Assembly: GCA_011032825.1 (NCBI GenBank)
Contig: JAADJZ010000001.1
Span: 1,116,001 to 1,180,000 of the forward strand
Reading direction: 5' to 3'
Origin: Massariosphaeria phaeospora
Lineage: Eukaryota; Ascomycota; Dothideomycetes; Pleosporales
Length of the DNA: 64,000 nt
Positions 44,549 to 56,589 of this stretch are shown piece by piece. A program made the translations under genes and the position numbers. Positions within the stretch are counted from its first letter, which is position 1; each line of letters begins with the position of its first letter. The notes under the pieces were generated by a model. The model saw only the letters and a list, made by a program, of their open reading frames with translations. It was not told where the DNA came from and searched no databases.

Positions 44549-45917
44549 ACGAACGACGGTGAGGGTTCTATCAGTTTAGGACTAATACTTCTGTTTGGCA
44601 CTGAAGTCATCCATTCGGCTCCAGTATGTCTATGAATCTACTGCTTTTGGGTGAACGGACTGCTATATCGGGTGATCCGGCAAATGTCGCTTGTATCAAG
44701 AACATGGCAGTCGTTATGCGACGTCTGTAGCTATCCTTGTTCTTGTCTCCCGCATTTCCTATCGTTAACAACAACCGAGAAGGAAAGGTCATACGGCGTC
44801 TGGGGTACCATTCTACCAGCTGTATTAGCAAGCGGGTCTCTATTCTTTGCTTTGGAGGTGCGAATGTCAAGTCGGTCTCTGCAAAATCAAGTTCGTAGTC
44901 CATGGGTGGCTGCCCTACGTAGTACGGAGTACTACGTATTACTTTGACAATCTGGCTTGATTCCAAGTGCCAACAGATGTACCGCCTTTACCCTTACACA
45001 ATATGGATTGGGGTGCTGTGTACGGCCTCTACTCCACTATAACGATCTTGTGAATGCAGATGTACGTTACTTAACTTATCGACCAATTCCGTATTGGGAT
45101 GTTCAATCGAATAGGACCACTACGTTGGAAGCTTGGCACGTCACGTGAGGGCTACAAAGCCTGGGCGTGGACTCACAGGGCTCCACTCTGGTAATGTTAT
45201 CTGTAGGCAAGCAATAGAGCGAGGCGACGAAGTTGGCCAGACATCGAGACAGGAAACAAACACGCAGAACAGAACAAGCGCCCTCGGGGGGCGTCCTGCA
45301 AGCCGGGCTGCTTCAACGTTCTGGGGTCTCGGCGTGTTTTAGGCGGTAAAAGCCAAAGCCAAATCCTGAGGTCTGGTCCGCCTCGACTCACGCACCTCCA
45401 TTGACGGCATTCCCATTCCGAGCTTATCCTCCGCCCGCGCCGCCGAACCCCTCGTTGGTCCAGCAGGCCAGTGACCGCGTCGCTCATTCCGGGCAGCCAA
45501 TATTTCCCGCCTGTCTGTCGTCCACCGAACGCTGGAGCCCTACCGACGCTGCCGAACCCGTGATCCGATCGGCAGTTCCCACCCTCAGCCAACAGAGGCC
45601 CAGCCCAGTGACGACGCGCAATTTGCATGAGCCCATCGGTATGTGCCTCTCGTCCTTTGAACCTCGCGTAGCCGCTGTTGTGATGCTGCTGTCGTTGTCG
45701 CTGTCGCCATGGCCCGCTGTGACGGCGGCGTGGCTATTGCCGCTCTGGCGGCTCTGCACCTACCCCTTGTTGTCCGTCGCAGAGTCGCGACCTCCACACT
45801 AACCGCGACCAGCTTTCCATCGCGCCCCTTCATGCCGCGGCCCTGCGACGGGGCATCTCTGTCTAGGGCACGCTTGTACCGGACCGCACTGCTGCGCGTT
45901 GTACGACCGCGCCCGTC
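44549..45917. other. Long intergenic region upstream of SNF5
   Basis: 1.37 kb with no gene I can support. It holds a short perfect inverted repeat at 44916-44938. 45250-45917 is GC-rich with many CpG and CT tracts, the probable promoter and long leader of snf5. A CACGTCACGTG-like site is near 45137-45147. Confidence 0.45.
44916..44938. repeat. Perfect 10-bp inverted repeat, 3-nt loop
   Basis: TACGTAGTAC, GGA, GTACTACGTA. It could form a short hairpin or bind a dimeric factor; TACGGAGTA-type words are common in ascomycete intergenic DNA. No function assigned. Confidence 0.6.
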
Positions 45918-48484
45918 ATGCCATCGCCCGTGACTTCCTCGACCTCCTCCGACCCGCAGTCGCAGCCATCCGACTCGTCGCTCCTCCACGACCACGGCGC
46001 GTCGCCCTTCTCGAACGGCATCAACGGCGACGGCGCCGTCCAGCTGCTCGATGCCCCCGCCCACACCAATGGCCCCGACCACACCGCTGATGAGCACAGC
46101 TACATACGGGAAGGAAAGCAAAAGGCCAAGGCTGTGCTCGCTGCATCGGGCGTGAATCTCGAGCCCGACGCTGGCGAGACCTCGCACACGCGCTCACAGA
46201 TGACCTCGCCAGCACCAGCAGAAGTCGTCAATGGCGCGTCGCCGAGTCGCAAGCGCTCGCGCTCGGGGTCCCGCAAATCTATACCGACGCCTTCGCAGGA
46301 GGATGCGGATGAAGAGGTGAACAGCGTCCAGTCCTACCATCTCAACCGGTACATTGAGCGTGACTTACTGGCCAGTGCCGCCTTGAACGATCGATATGAC
46401 CACGAGAAGGGCATGATAGACCAGTTGACAGAGCACGCGAACTCTTACAAGTACGAGATACACCCTTTCCAGCGAGAACATCCCGGCGCAATATTCGGTT
46501 ATGGATACGCCGGCTATGGCAACGGTGTTACCGATGTCCGCCCCTCCAGACTGCAGTATCCCATGCACAGTAAACGTCCTGGCAATCGTCGGGCCAGAGT
46601 GCTCACCGTACGGAAGAAGGACAACGCGGCGCAAGCAGATCAGATTGAGGAGCTAGTGCCCGTGCGGTTGGATATCGAATTGGATAAGATTAAGCTCCGA
46701 GACACGTTTACATGGAATCTGAACGACCGGTTTACCGATCCAAGCCTGTTCGCCGAGACTCTCGCCGAGGACTTTCAGCTACCGCCAGAATCCAAGCAAC
46801 ATGTTACGCAACTGATCAATCGTGAAATACAGGAGCAAATCCAGGACTACTACCCTCACGCCTTTATCAAAGACGACCCTCTCGACCCACATCTGCCCTA
46901 CTATGCATATAAAGACGACGAAATGCGCGTCCTGATCAAATTAAATATTACCATCGGTCAACATACCCTGGTGGACCAGTTCGAGTGGGGTATAAACGAT
47001 TCGCTGAACTCACCTGAAGAGTTTGCAAGACAAATGGCATGCGATATGTCATTGTCTGGAGAGTTTACAACTGCAATCGCACACTCCATCCGCGAACAGT
47101 GCCAGATGTTTACCAAAAGTCTTTATATCACAGGGCATCCATTTGATGGCAGAATAGTTGAGGACACGGATATTAGGGACAATTTCCTTCAGTCCCCTCT
47201 TCCTCAAGTGTTCCGACCCCAGCAATCCGCGAAAGACTACCAGCCGTATCTGTACGAACTGAGCGAAATTGAGTTGGAGCGTGCCGAACTGTCAATCATG
47301 CGCGAGCAACGACGGCAAAAGAGGTCGGTCAACCGAAGGGGAGGCCCAGCACTCCCAGACCTCAAAGATCGACAACGGACTGTGCGTACACTCGTGGTAT
47401 CATCGGTTCTTCCGGGAGCTGCCGAAACGATTGAGGAAAGCCACTTGTACAAGATATCTCGAGATCCTAGGAAGACCCGCCGCCGCGGTAATGAGGAAGA
47501 CTCAGACGATTCCGATAGTGATGAATCTGTCGTAGATTCCCCTGCGCCTTCCCAGCTTGTTGGTGGTACGGCTCGGACAAGAGGCATGCGAGGAGCAGCT
47601 ACTGCCGCTCAAGCTGCTATGAGATCGGCACTCGGGAGGTCAGCCACGCCCGAGATTTCTGCTCTTCAACACCATGAAACAAGGACCACAGCGAGGCAGT
47701 TGCGATACGATACTCGGGAAGAAAGTGTTCCCGAACCTACCACACTTATTGTTAAGCTTAGGATTTCGCCTAACAAATTCCGCGAATATCTCAGAAATCC
47801 AAGAGCTTTTGCAAGGCCTACCACAACTCCCGTGGTGCCTCCGACTCCGCCACTCCCAAGGAGCACGTCTGGATTGGGTGCCATGCCTCCGCCTCCTTCG
47901 CCTGCAATGCAGCCTCGCTCAACCCCCACAGCTACAACCCCATTGGTCGAGGCATCTCCGCGAGCGCAAGCTACTCCAAACTCAACACCTCAACCTCAGC
48001 AACAAGAACAGCAAGTACTGGAGGCACAAACTTCGCAACAGCCACAGCAACAATGGCAGTACTATCCGGATGGAAAGGCAGATGCACCCTGGCCCGTACC
48101 GCCCGCCGCACAACAAGTAAGATACCACTCTAATAAAGTTAAATTTATACTTACATTGCATAGGCTCCACCACCATCTTGGCTTAGACTTGCTCTTCAAG
48201 AATTACAAACAAGATATGTGAACGATAAGTTTGAGGCTACCATGCGCTATATGGTGCTCGACCAGGCGACCCAGCAGAGTATCAAACTCGACACTTTACA
48301 GGCGAGTGCTACTTTACCTGCGGGGTACAAAGCACAATATTTACCGCGCATCCGTTGCAACGACTGCCCAGGGAAATTGTATACAGCAGGCCCTGAACAC
48401 ACGCTCGAGAATTTTGAGATCCATCTCAAGAATCGTGGACACAGGACCAACGTTGAGAAGCGGACTGGGAGAACTAGCACTTGA
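45918..48484 (+). CDS. snf5: Snf5 (SMARCB1-type) subunit of the SWI/SNF chromatin remodeller
   Basis: 839 residues from exons 45918-48116 and 48164-48484, with a 47-bp intron (GTAAGA...GCATAG, phase 0). Two SNF5 repeats are visible: VPVRLDIELDKIKLRDTFTWNLND (about 250-275) with the following helical block to about 315, and MRVLIKLNITIGQHTLVDQFEWGIND (about 335-360). The order and the QMACDMSLSGEF linker are those of fungal Snf5. Downstream lie basic, acidic and Pro/Gln-rich disordered segments, then a C-terminal helix WLRLALQELQTRYVNDKFEATM and a CX2C...HX5H-like finger (CNDCPGKLYT...IHLKNRGH), also seen in fungal Snf5. Known role: core bridging subunit contacting the nucleosome acidic patch. 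Sfh1 of RSC is the paralogue to exclude; the length and the C-terminal finger favour Snf5. Confidence 0.9.
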
Positions 48485-49042
48485 AAGAACTTGACACCTA
48501 CCCTATTCGCATTATACCGCAGGCGTTCATATATCATATATGGTGGGCGTCTTTATTTGCCGAACCGCTGTACAAACATATCACTCTGGGGTGCGGCTTG
48601 GACTGGGCGAACAGAGTCAGGATCGCGGAACGTGACGCTAGGTCGGCGTCTCATTTGCTGGTCGCATTTTGGAAAGAAGCCTGGCATTGTTCGGATCCCC
48701 AGACCTAGGGTCTCGGCGTATTTAGCTTTTTGGACGACTTGGAAAAGGTATTTGAATCGTCCATGGCCGCAAACGGGCTCAGGCGATCATTTCAATTGTA
48801 ACCTATTCATATCTTAGGGCACGAACTGTGCGTTCTATTTGTTAGCTATCTGATACCTCGCGTCTAACGCACTATCTACTACAGCTCAACCTTGCAGCAA
48901 GTTTTCGTTACGATCGGCCGTGTGAAGTGATCAGTTCATCGCGGAACTGGGCCGAACTGTGACTGTGGTTACACCAGAAGCCCGGCCGTTTTCACCACGT
49001 GGACCTTTCCTGGCCCCACCTGTAACTCGAACGTCTAACAAC
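48485..49042. other. Intergenic between SNF5 and the EEP-family gene
   Basis: 558 bp, no supportable gene or RNA. It holds the 3' UTR of snf5 and the promoter of the next gene. Confidence 0.5.
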
Positions 49043-49945
49043 ATGGCACCTTCAACACTCTACCTAACAATATCGTTCCTGGGAGTTGTCATCATGGCGG
49101 CGAGCGCCCAGCTGCCCATACGCGTGGTAACGCACAACATCCGCTACGCCACTACGTCACCCTTCACAGGCGAGAAACCCTGGGCGGATCGAAGACCTCT
49201 TCTTTTAAACGAATTGCACTACAACACTGTCCACAACGCCGAAAGCTTCATCTGTCTACAGGAAGTGCTGCATCAGCAGGTGGTCGACGTAATGGCTGGT
49301 CTGGGAGCTGAATGGAGCTACATTGGTGTCGGTCGGGATGATGGAAAAGAGAAGGGCGAGTACAGCCCAATCATCTACAGGAACAAAGTATGGAAAGTGG
49401 AGAGCTGGAAGACGGTATGGATGTCGGAGACGCCGGACCGCCCAGGCAAAGGATGGGATGCTGCCAGCGTCCGAATCGTCACCGGTGGCGTGTTCCAGCA
49501 CCAGACATCGCAGAAGAGGGTGGTGGGCATGAGCACACACTTGGACGACCAGGGCCAGAAGAGCAGGACCGAGTCCGCGAAGCTCATGTTGAAGGTCGTC
49601 AAGGAGATGACGCAATCGTCCAATGGTTCTACCCCGTTGCCTGTGTTTCTAGGGGGTAACCTCAACAGCGAGCCTGATGGTTCGGCGTATCAGATTCTTA
49701 ATGGCGCCGACTCGAGCTTGCAGGACGCGAAGGGGTTGAGTCCACGGAAGTATGGAGATACAACGACGTTCACGGGCTTTCAGGATAGCACGCGCAAGAC
49801 TTTGATTGACTTTGTGTTTGTTGGGCCAAAGGGTGCTGGGCTGTGGGATGTGGTGGGGTATGCGGTGCTGCCAAATAGGTTTGAAGACGGGGTTTATAAT
49901 AGTGATCATAGGGCTGTGGTCGCAGATGTGGTCTTGAAGGTGTGA
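49043..49945 (+). CDS. Secreted endonuclease/exonuclease/phosphatase (DNase I-like) family protein
   Basis: 300 residues, single exon, starting at MAPSTLYLTISF; the upstream frame has no ATG. A signal peptide of about 22 residues ends at AASA|QLP. EEP-fold landmarks are VVTHNIRY (about 28-35), ICLQEV (about 73-78, metal-binding Glu), YIGVGRDDG, the STHLDD His motif (about 170-175), the GGNLNSEP site (about 207-214), TLIDFVFV and the terminal YNSDHRAVVADV (SDH). In active family members the fourth motif is G-D-x-N; here the Asp is Asn (GGT AAC CTC AAC). The enzyme could be impaired or altered. The substrate of this secreted fungal subgroup (nucleic acid or phosphoester) is not known to me. Confidence 0.85.
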   Translation: MAPSTLYLTISFLGVVIMAASAQLPIRVVTHNIRYATTSPFTGEKPWADRRPLLLNELHYNTVHNAESFICLQEVLHQQVVDVMAGLGAEWSYIGVGRDDGKEKGEYSPIIYRNKVWKVESWKTVWMSETPDRPGKGWDAASVRIVTGGVFQHQTSQKRVVGMSTHLDDQGQKSRTESAKLMLKVVKEMTQSSNGSTPLPVFLGGNLNSEPDGSAYQILNGADSSLQDAKGLSPRKYGDTTTFTGFQDSTRKTLIDFVFVGPKGAGLWDVVGYAVLPNRFEDGVYNSDHRAVVADVVLKV

Positions 49946-50344
49946 TAAGAGACTCTAGAATGACCAATAAGGGTTGACATTCTACCTATAAAGCTCCCTT
50001 ACATTCTACCAGTAGCACGCGAGGTCTTACCTTGATTGTAGAGTGGGTGAGTAAAAGCGAGAAGGAGTAAAGGTCTCTAGAGAACTTAACGGCTAGACAG
50101 GTCTTGAGGAAATCACTCACAATTAGCTCACAAGCCTGCTTTCCGGATTGAGGTGTTTGCCCGTAGGCCCGGGGCAACAGAGGGTTGTTTGGCCGCTAGA
50201 CATTCACCGTCATCATTGGAACGCTTAGCGAGAACGACCCCTCAGCGGGGCACGAAACTCAAAACAACAGGCACGCTCCGAGAGACCACCACCTCGTTCG
50301 ACAACCCCAATCTTCTCCCGGTGCGCGAACTCACTCACATCAAC
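49946..50344. other. Intergenic, upstream of the PA2G4-like gene
   Basis: About 400 bp: 3' UTR of the EEP-family gene and promoter/leader of the next. No other feature seen. Confidence 0.5.
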
Positions 50345-51912
50345 ATGGCGGAGGAAACGGTCGCTGGTATGTCGAGTCTGCCCACCTCCCAACCTTTATG
50401 GCATCTCATCTAAATCTGGAGTCTCGTTGCGTCAATCGAGTCACAAAAGCTGACCAGGCCCTGCAGACTATACGCTCTCCAACCCGGACACCTTGACCAA
50501 GTACAAGGTGGCCGCCCAGATCTCGGAGAAAGTCCTCAAGGAAGTTTCAGGTGCGTCCCCCACCAGGCCAGAATCTGATGCCCCAGATCTACCTCGGCAT
50601 CTAAGCTGACCGTTTTCAGGATGGTGCGAGGAAGGTGCCAACATCGTAGAGCTGTGTGAGCGCGGCGACAAACTACTAGAAGAGGAGGTGGGAAAGGTTT
50701 ACAAGGGCAAGAAAGTGGCCAAGGGCATCGGACACTGCACCACCATCTCCCCGAGCGCATACATCACCCCCTACACACCCCTGAAGTCCGACACCGAGGA
50801 GGCTGGAACTACGCTCAAGGCAGGCGAGTGCGTCAAGATCCAACTTGGAGCGCAGATCGATGGCTTCTGCACCATCGTATGTGATTCAATCTTCGTGGGT
50901 GCCGGGGATGAGATTTCTGGCCGAGAAGCCGACCTGTTCCTCGCGACACACTATGCCAACGAGCTCCTCCTGAGGCTGATGGTGCCGCCTGGTCTTGTTG
51001 CGCAGGGTGATGAGGAAGAGCAGAAGAAGGCGGCCGCTAAGAAAGCCTACACTCAAACACAGATCACGCATATGCTTGAAAAGGTCGTCCAAGCTTACGG
51101 CTGCAATCTCGTTGAGAGCACCACCATCTGGCTGTTCGAGCACAAGGAGATTGAAGCAAAGAAGAAGATCATTCTGGCACCAGGCGAGGGTGTAAAGGGT
51201 GAAGGTCTGCCCGATGTTGGTGAGGTGTGGGGTGTTGAGATGGGCGTCAGTCTAGGAAGTGGCAAGGTGAAGACCATCGACAACCGCACAACGCTTCATC
51301 GCCGTACAGCTTTGACCTATGGACTCAAGCGTCCTACTTCTAGGGCTCTCTTGTCTGAGGTCGTCAAGAAGTTTGGAACTTTCCCTTTCAGCTTGAGGCA
51401 GCTTGAAGACGAAAAGTCGGCGAAGGTCGGTGTGGTCGAATGCGTTCGAGGAGGTGTGCTTCGTTCGTACGAGGTTGTGGGCGACAAGAACAACGACCCC
51501 GTCGCTAGGCTCTTCACCACTATTGGTATGTCATCCGATTATCCCAAGCACCTATATGCTGTTCGGCCGCTAGTATTCCTCGGAGATGGGGACGGGCGTT
51601 CGATAACTTTGGACACTGTCGCATCTCTGCTCATGAGACGCTGTTACTATTCGTCTAACCTTTTGCTAACATTTGACAGCTATCACCAAGAACGGAATGA
51701 CACGCTTAGCACAGCCGCCAGCTCGGGACCTCTCTAAATTCAAGACTGATAAGAAGATCACCGACGAGGAAATTCTCAAAATCCTTGAGCAGCCCATCGG
51801 CAAGACTGCGACCAAGAGCAAGAACCGCAAGAAGAAGAAGAAGCCAGCCAAGAAGGCAGCTGCTGCCGAAGAGGCCGGGGAGGATGAGGAGGAGAGCAGT
51901 GACGAGGAGTAG
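50345..51912 (+). CDS. PA2G4 / Ebp1 / Cdb4-like protein (methionine-aminopeptidase fold)
   Basis: 414 residues from exons 50345-50366, 50467-50550, 50620-51525 and 51680-51912. Introns are 50367-50466 (GTATGT...GCAG), 50551-50619 (GTGCGT...CTGAC...CAG) and 51526-51679 (GTATGT...GACAG). The start MAEETVADYTLSNPDTLTKYKVAAQISEKVLKEV...GANIVELCERGD is typical of PA2G4 and S. pombe Cdb4. The pita-bread fold follows, without the metal-ligand set of active MetAPs at the usual sites (inferred from family). The C-terminal tail is Lys-rich (KSKNRKKKKKPAKK) then acidic (EDEEESSDEE), like the nucleic-acid- and ribosome-binding tail of the family. Known: animal Ebp1 binds 60S subunits and RNA; Cdb4 binds curved DNA. 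Exon sum is exactly 415 codons. Confidence 0.9.
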
Positions 51913-52900
51913 GCTCATCATCATCATGCAAACATGTTCAGAAAGCTGCCCGGACCAGTCCTTTGTCTCTATCATTTGTGGAGCCTGGTAGGTACCATCA
52001 TGAGACATGATGGTGGTGTCGGCCATCCATCAGCTATTGCCAGGTCTTGCGTCCGCCCGGGATGAAGCTGGAAGCGTATTTTAGATAGCGACTCCATGAG
52101 CCTCAAATGCACAGCTATCTCGAGATCGTCACGTCGTTCGTTTTCTCCTGTGAAATTTGGTCGTGGCTAGGGACAGCCTGCGTTCAGGGGTGAAAGCTGG
52201 ATCACGAGGCTGATGGAAGAGGTAACACGGAGCAGCAGAAGCCAAGCACAGGCTACTAGAGCATGTATTCTAAACAGCCAGACGGAAATCACGCTGCTTC
52301 TGCGTCTGGCTGTTGCTGGGGCGGAGCTGCTCGCTCGATATTGTCGCATCCCCTGAATAGAGAGAGTCATCATGTCGTAATCGTTAAGATGCCGAATGCC
52401 GCGTTGGAACAATAAAAAACTGTTTCACTGTCAGTAGTGGGTCCTTCTACGAGAACCGCCACCGGTGAGACGCGACGGTGAATGCGTCGAGGAGGAGGGA
52501 GTATCAAAGGCTGCCCTCCCCCCCTGGTGGACAACCATCTCCTCAACACCCCACTTTCCTCTACTTGCAACCTCACCAAACTCGATTGTTCTACCATTTT
52601 CGACCGAACTCGCGCCTTTTCGAGTTATCTGTGTCCTATACAGCAGCCCGAGGTCTCGTGGTGAAAAAAGTCATAGCAGGGGGTCACGGCCCGATTTGCG
52701 GGATCGCCAATTTCTCCCTCGAAGTTGCATCTTCCCTTTTACCTCGCAACCCCATAGCCACCGCCCACCCGCGCCACGGCGAACTCGCACCTCTGGGGTC
52801 CTTTGCACGCGGATTGCTGTGGCCGAACGCGTGGTACGTATTAATTGAGGCCCCTTGCGCCGCCAGTCCGCTCACAAAGTTGCAGTTCCCGTCCGTCGCC
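51913..52900. other. Intergenic and 5' leader of the PHD gene
   Basis: 988 bp. An open frame extends upstream from 52901 to 52478 but contains no ATG and has 5'-UTR-like composition, so the start is placed at 52901. No RNA gene or repeat seen. Confidence 0.5.
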
Positions 52901-55900
52901 ATGCCGGCGCTCCGCAAGAGGAAGAGTCGGACCAGCACTCCCTACGCCACGCCGCACGACACGCCGACCCATGGCGCCGAGCCCAAGAAAGAGAAGAGCC
53001 AGATGTCGCTCGACGGCTGGGTAGAGCCGGCCCCGCAAAATCCCACGGCGTCGTTTGAAGAACACGGCTTCGCGCGCCACGGCGTGCTCGAGACCATGGC
53101 ACCGCTCGGCGTCCCCCCGTCGTCCAAGATGAAGCAGAAGGCCCGCGGCCTGGGCGAGCCGTCGCTGCGGCGCTCCTTCTTTGGCCGCGCCGGCAATGCG
53201 GTGCTCGGCGAAGACGCCGTGTCGACGCCCGAGATGACGCCCGCCCCCGAGCTCGAGCGCGACGACTCGGAGCGGCAAGACGACGACGAGATGCAGGGCG
53301 TGTTCCTCCCCACGCAGGATGAGGACGAGGACGACGAGTACGTGCCCAGCAAGAGCAAGGCGAAGTCGGCGGCCGCAAAAACTCCGGTCAGGGGCAAGAC
53401 GCCGGCACAGGGCAGGACACCAAACCAGGTCAAGACGCCCGTCAGGAACGGCACGAGCAGGGCATCAACTGCGGCACCGAGCCCGGCCGTGCAGCCTCAA
53501 ACTGCAGAGCAGATCGACGACGCCAGCCAGCAGCGCATGCTTATTGCTGCCAACGATGCCATCAGCCGCGCCAACAACCACGGCCAAAAGAGCCTTGCCG
53601 TGGCGATAAAAGAGCTGTGGGAACAGAGCCGGACCGACAGCTTCCTCGCGTGCTCGCTCAATGGAGTTCTTCGCCAGAACGCCACGCCACGGGAGATAGG
53701 CAATTTTCGCAGTTTCATCAAAATGGTCAAGAAGCGTGTCAAGCGCGAGACCAGGCTGCAGAGAGAACGAGGCGAGTCGGATGCCGAAGACTCGCCATCC
53801 ATCGCTATTTCACCGCATGTTGCTGGGGAAGCCGTTTCTACTGAATCAGCCGCCCGGGAAGATTTCGAGTCGAGCCCACCCGCCACCTCGCCATCAGCCG
53901 AACCAAATCACGTTGCCGTCAACAGCTCAAGTCCAATCCAGTATCCTGTTGCCAAGATTGAGTCTGAAGTTGTTGCCGCTCATCCGTTTACCACTGCACC
54001 TGCGCTACTTGCAGCCGACTCACCTTCCCCACCACCAGCTCCGAGAATGCCCTCGAAGTCGCCTCGAAAGCGGGCGACCACCAATGGTCACATTTCGCCA
54101 GCTATAGAGATGGATGCCACTGCTGCGCCACCCACTGCTACGCACACCCCTGCCGCGAAGACTCCTGATTCAGGTGTGGCGAGCGACTCTGACCTCTCCG
54201 ACGTCAACGAGGAGATTGTCCAGAATGGGCCTCCTGAGCCAGTCCAGGCCAACGGCACCGTATCTGCATCTGCCGCAAAGAAAGGGAAGAATGCTGCGCT
54301 TGCTCGTGCTGCCAAGAAGGCCCGGACAAACTCGTCGAAACCCGGCGGCAAGCATGAGAAAAAGCTACCCCTCACAGCCGAGGAGATAGCTGAACAAGAA
54401 GAACTTTACAGAAAGCGCGAGGCTATGGCTGATCGGCAGCTGTCACGTATGGAGCTCCACCCGCCGACGTCTGATATTCGGTTTGACGACGAGATGCTGG
54501 AGACGGAGTCTTTGACGGAGTCTCAGATCGCTATTGGACCCCCCGTTGATGCCAATCGACCTCGACGTGCTGGACGGGCACCGCGTAACTCTATTGGTAT
54601 GGGCCTCCAGATTGGCGTCTCAAAGAGACTGCGCGACGACGATTCAGCGCTCCCGTCCCCGCGAAGGGAGTCGGTTGCGTCGACACGGCCAACGACACCC
54701 GCATTTCCAGCCCCGAAGCGGCTGAAGCTGAACAACGGCCAGGCAGCTAGGACGAAGCGATCGTAAGTACCTTCTAATCGTGTTTCCACTCGTCTGTCAC
54801 GTTCGTTGGGACAGATTATGCCAGCGCCCGTTTCATGCAGGGATGTGGGCGTGCGGCGACTGAGCAAGCACAACGTGTTTGAACGTGTTTGCATTTTATT
54901 TCCCGACTTTTTGCCCATCAGGACACCCAACTAATCGTTTTCTAAACATAGGCCGGTTAAGAATCGAGACGGTCCCATCGCCGGCATCCCACATACGGGT
55001 GGCGGTGCGAGACAGTCGGGGCCTGATGACAATGACCGTGTAAGTGCCACTCAAAGCGCGCGGCCCAACCACATCCTTCCTTCTTCCCTCTTCCACACAC
55101 CACAACAACACCCCTCGGTTTTATCAATTTTCATCACACATGCTTCTCACAACCACCTTCACTCCCTTGAAGTTCCCATACTCGCCGCCGAGTTCGGTTT
55201 TATCCTCGCCGCTAATTTCCTGCCAGGGCTCGCCGCCATCAGAGAGCGACGACCTATGTGCTGCCTGCAAAGGCGCGGGCGAGTTTGTCTGCTGCGACAA
55301 CTGCCCGCGTGTCTTCCATTTCCTCTGCTGCGATCCACCGCGCCAGCAGGCTCCTGATGGCTCTTTCTTGTGCTTTGAGTGCAGTACAAAGCTGAAACCG
55401 GCCGACGAAGCCAGTGCCGAGCTTGCACATCTCGGCCCACTCTTCAAGCAGCTCGAGGCCACCAACACTCGCGCGTTTGCGCTCCCTCACAGCATCCAGA
55501 ATCACTTCGAACATGTTTCTGCGAAGAAAGATGGCTCGTACTCCGAGGAGATCAAGAAATTCCCATTGTGAGTCGATCGCGTGATCCTCTCCTGACACAT
55601 ACTGACGCGTCGCCAGATCCAAGAGCAGTGGCTATGGCTACCAGAAGCCTGATTATCTGAAAACTATCGATGGCGACCACAAGCCGATACTCTGCACATC
55701 GTGCGGACTGTCGTCTGGTGGCAAACGCCAGATGCTCAAGTGTGACTATTGTCACGCGTACTGGCATCTCGACTGTTGTGATCCGCCGCTCGCTAACCCA
55801 CCGCACATTAGCCTCGAGGCTGCGACGCGAGACGCGTGGAAATGCCCACGTCATGTCGACCATGATCTTCGCAGTGGTCTTGTGTTGCAAAATGATCTTG

Positions 55901-56589
55901 ATGATGTTGAGATGACCGATGCACCGGCCGGTCGGCTCGCGCGCAAGGTCCGCAAGCCTAAGCGTCCTGAAGTTGTCGAGCCGACTTTTACGCGTGGCAT
56001 GCGCAACAACGGTCTCATCGAAATTATCAACGACCCCGACGATGACACCGATGGCGAGGGCAACTACGTCTTCGGTGCCGATGAGTCCAAGGACAACAAT
56101 TCCAAGATTTACCGTGTCCCAGAGAAGGGCGTCATCCTCGACTTCATCAGCAAAGTCAAAACGTAAGCGCCAGCATCACGGTGTATTAGACACGCACTAA
56201 CACATTCCTCAGCGGTCGCATCAAGAAGCAACAACAGGCCCGAAACGATGACAATGCTGTCGCCGCTCGCAAGCACTCTATGCAGTACTTTGCCGCCCGC
56301 TCGATGGAGCAGCAGCAGGCTGCACTGCATCTCGCACAGTTTGCCAACAAAGAAGCGGACATTGGCCTCACTGGCGTCAACGTCGACTCTCTCGTTCTGT
56401 CTCTCACGGTAAGATGCCTCCAACGCCTCACCCTGCCATGTTTCGTCAGCGCTAATTCACGTGAAACAGGCCGAAGCTCCCAACGCTGTCGTCACTGCCT
56501 CTGATGCTGCGCCACCAGCAGCAACCGACGACGAGCGTGCCCAGTTGCTGAAGCTGCAAGAACTGATCCGGCGTCGCCTCACTGCATGA
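52901..56589 (+). CDS. Double-PHD-finger protein, Rco1-like (Rpd3S histone deacetylase complex)
   Basis: 1,050 residues from exons 52901-54762, 54952-55039, 55227-55567, 55617-56162, 56213-56408 and 56470-56589; phases add up exactly. The N-terminal 650 residues are mostly disordered (basic AT-hook-like TPVRGKTP blocks, Pro/Ser-rich) around one helical block near residues 205-285. PHD1 is CAACKGAGEFVCCDNCPRVFHFLCC...CFEC (about 660-705). PHD2 begins CTSCG then MLKCDYCHAYWHLDCCDPPLANPP with a late CP-H (about 780-850). The C-terminus has a Gln-rich helix (KKQQQARNDDNAVAARKH). The combination of a classic PHD and a second PHD with a long insertion fits Rco1, which guides Rpd3S to H3K36-methylated chromatin. 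Rco1 versus another PHD regulator is inference. Confidence 0.82.

Noticed and set aside
45585..46187. 200-codon minus-strand frame across the SNF5 start
   Set aside because: Antisense to the snf5 N-terminus; composition is a mirror of its Ser/Pro codons.
50010..50100. Possible tRNA between the EEP-family gene and PA2G4-like gene
   Set aside because: No acceptor stem or T-loop consensus found on either strand; no tRNA or rRNA gene was recognised anywhere in the window.
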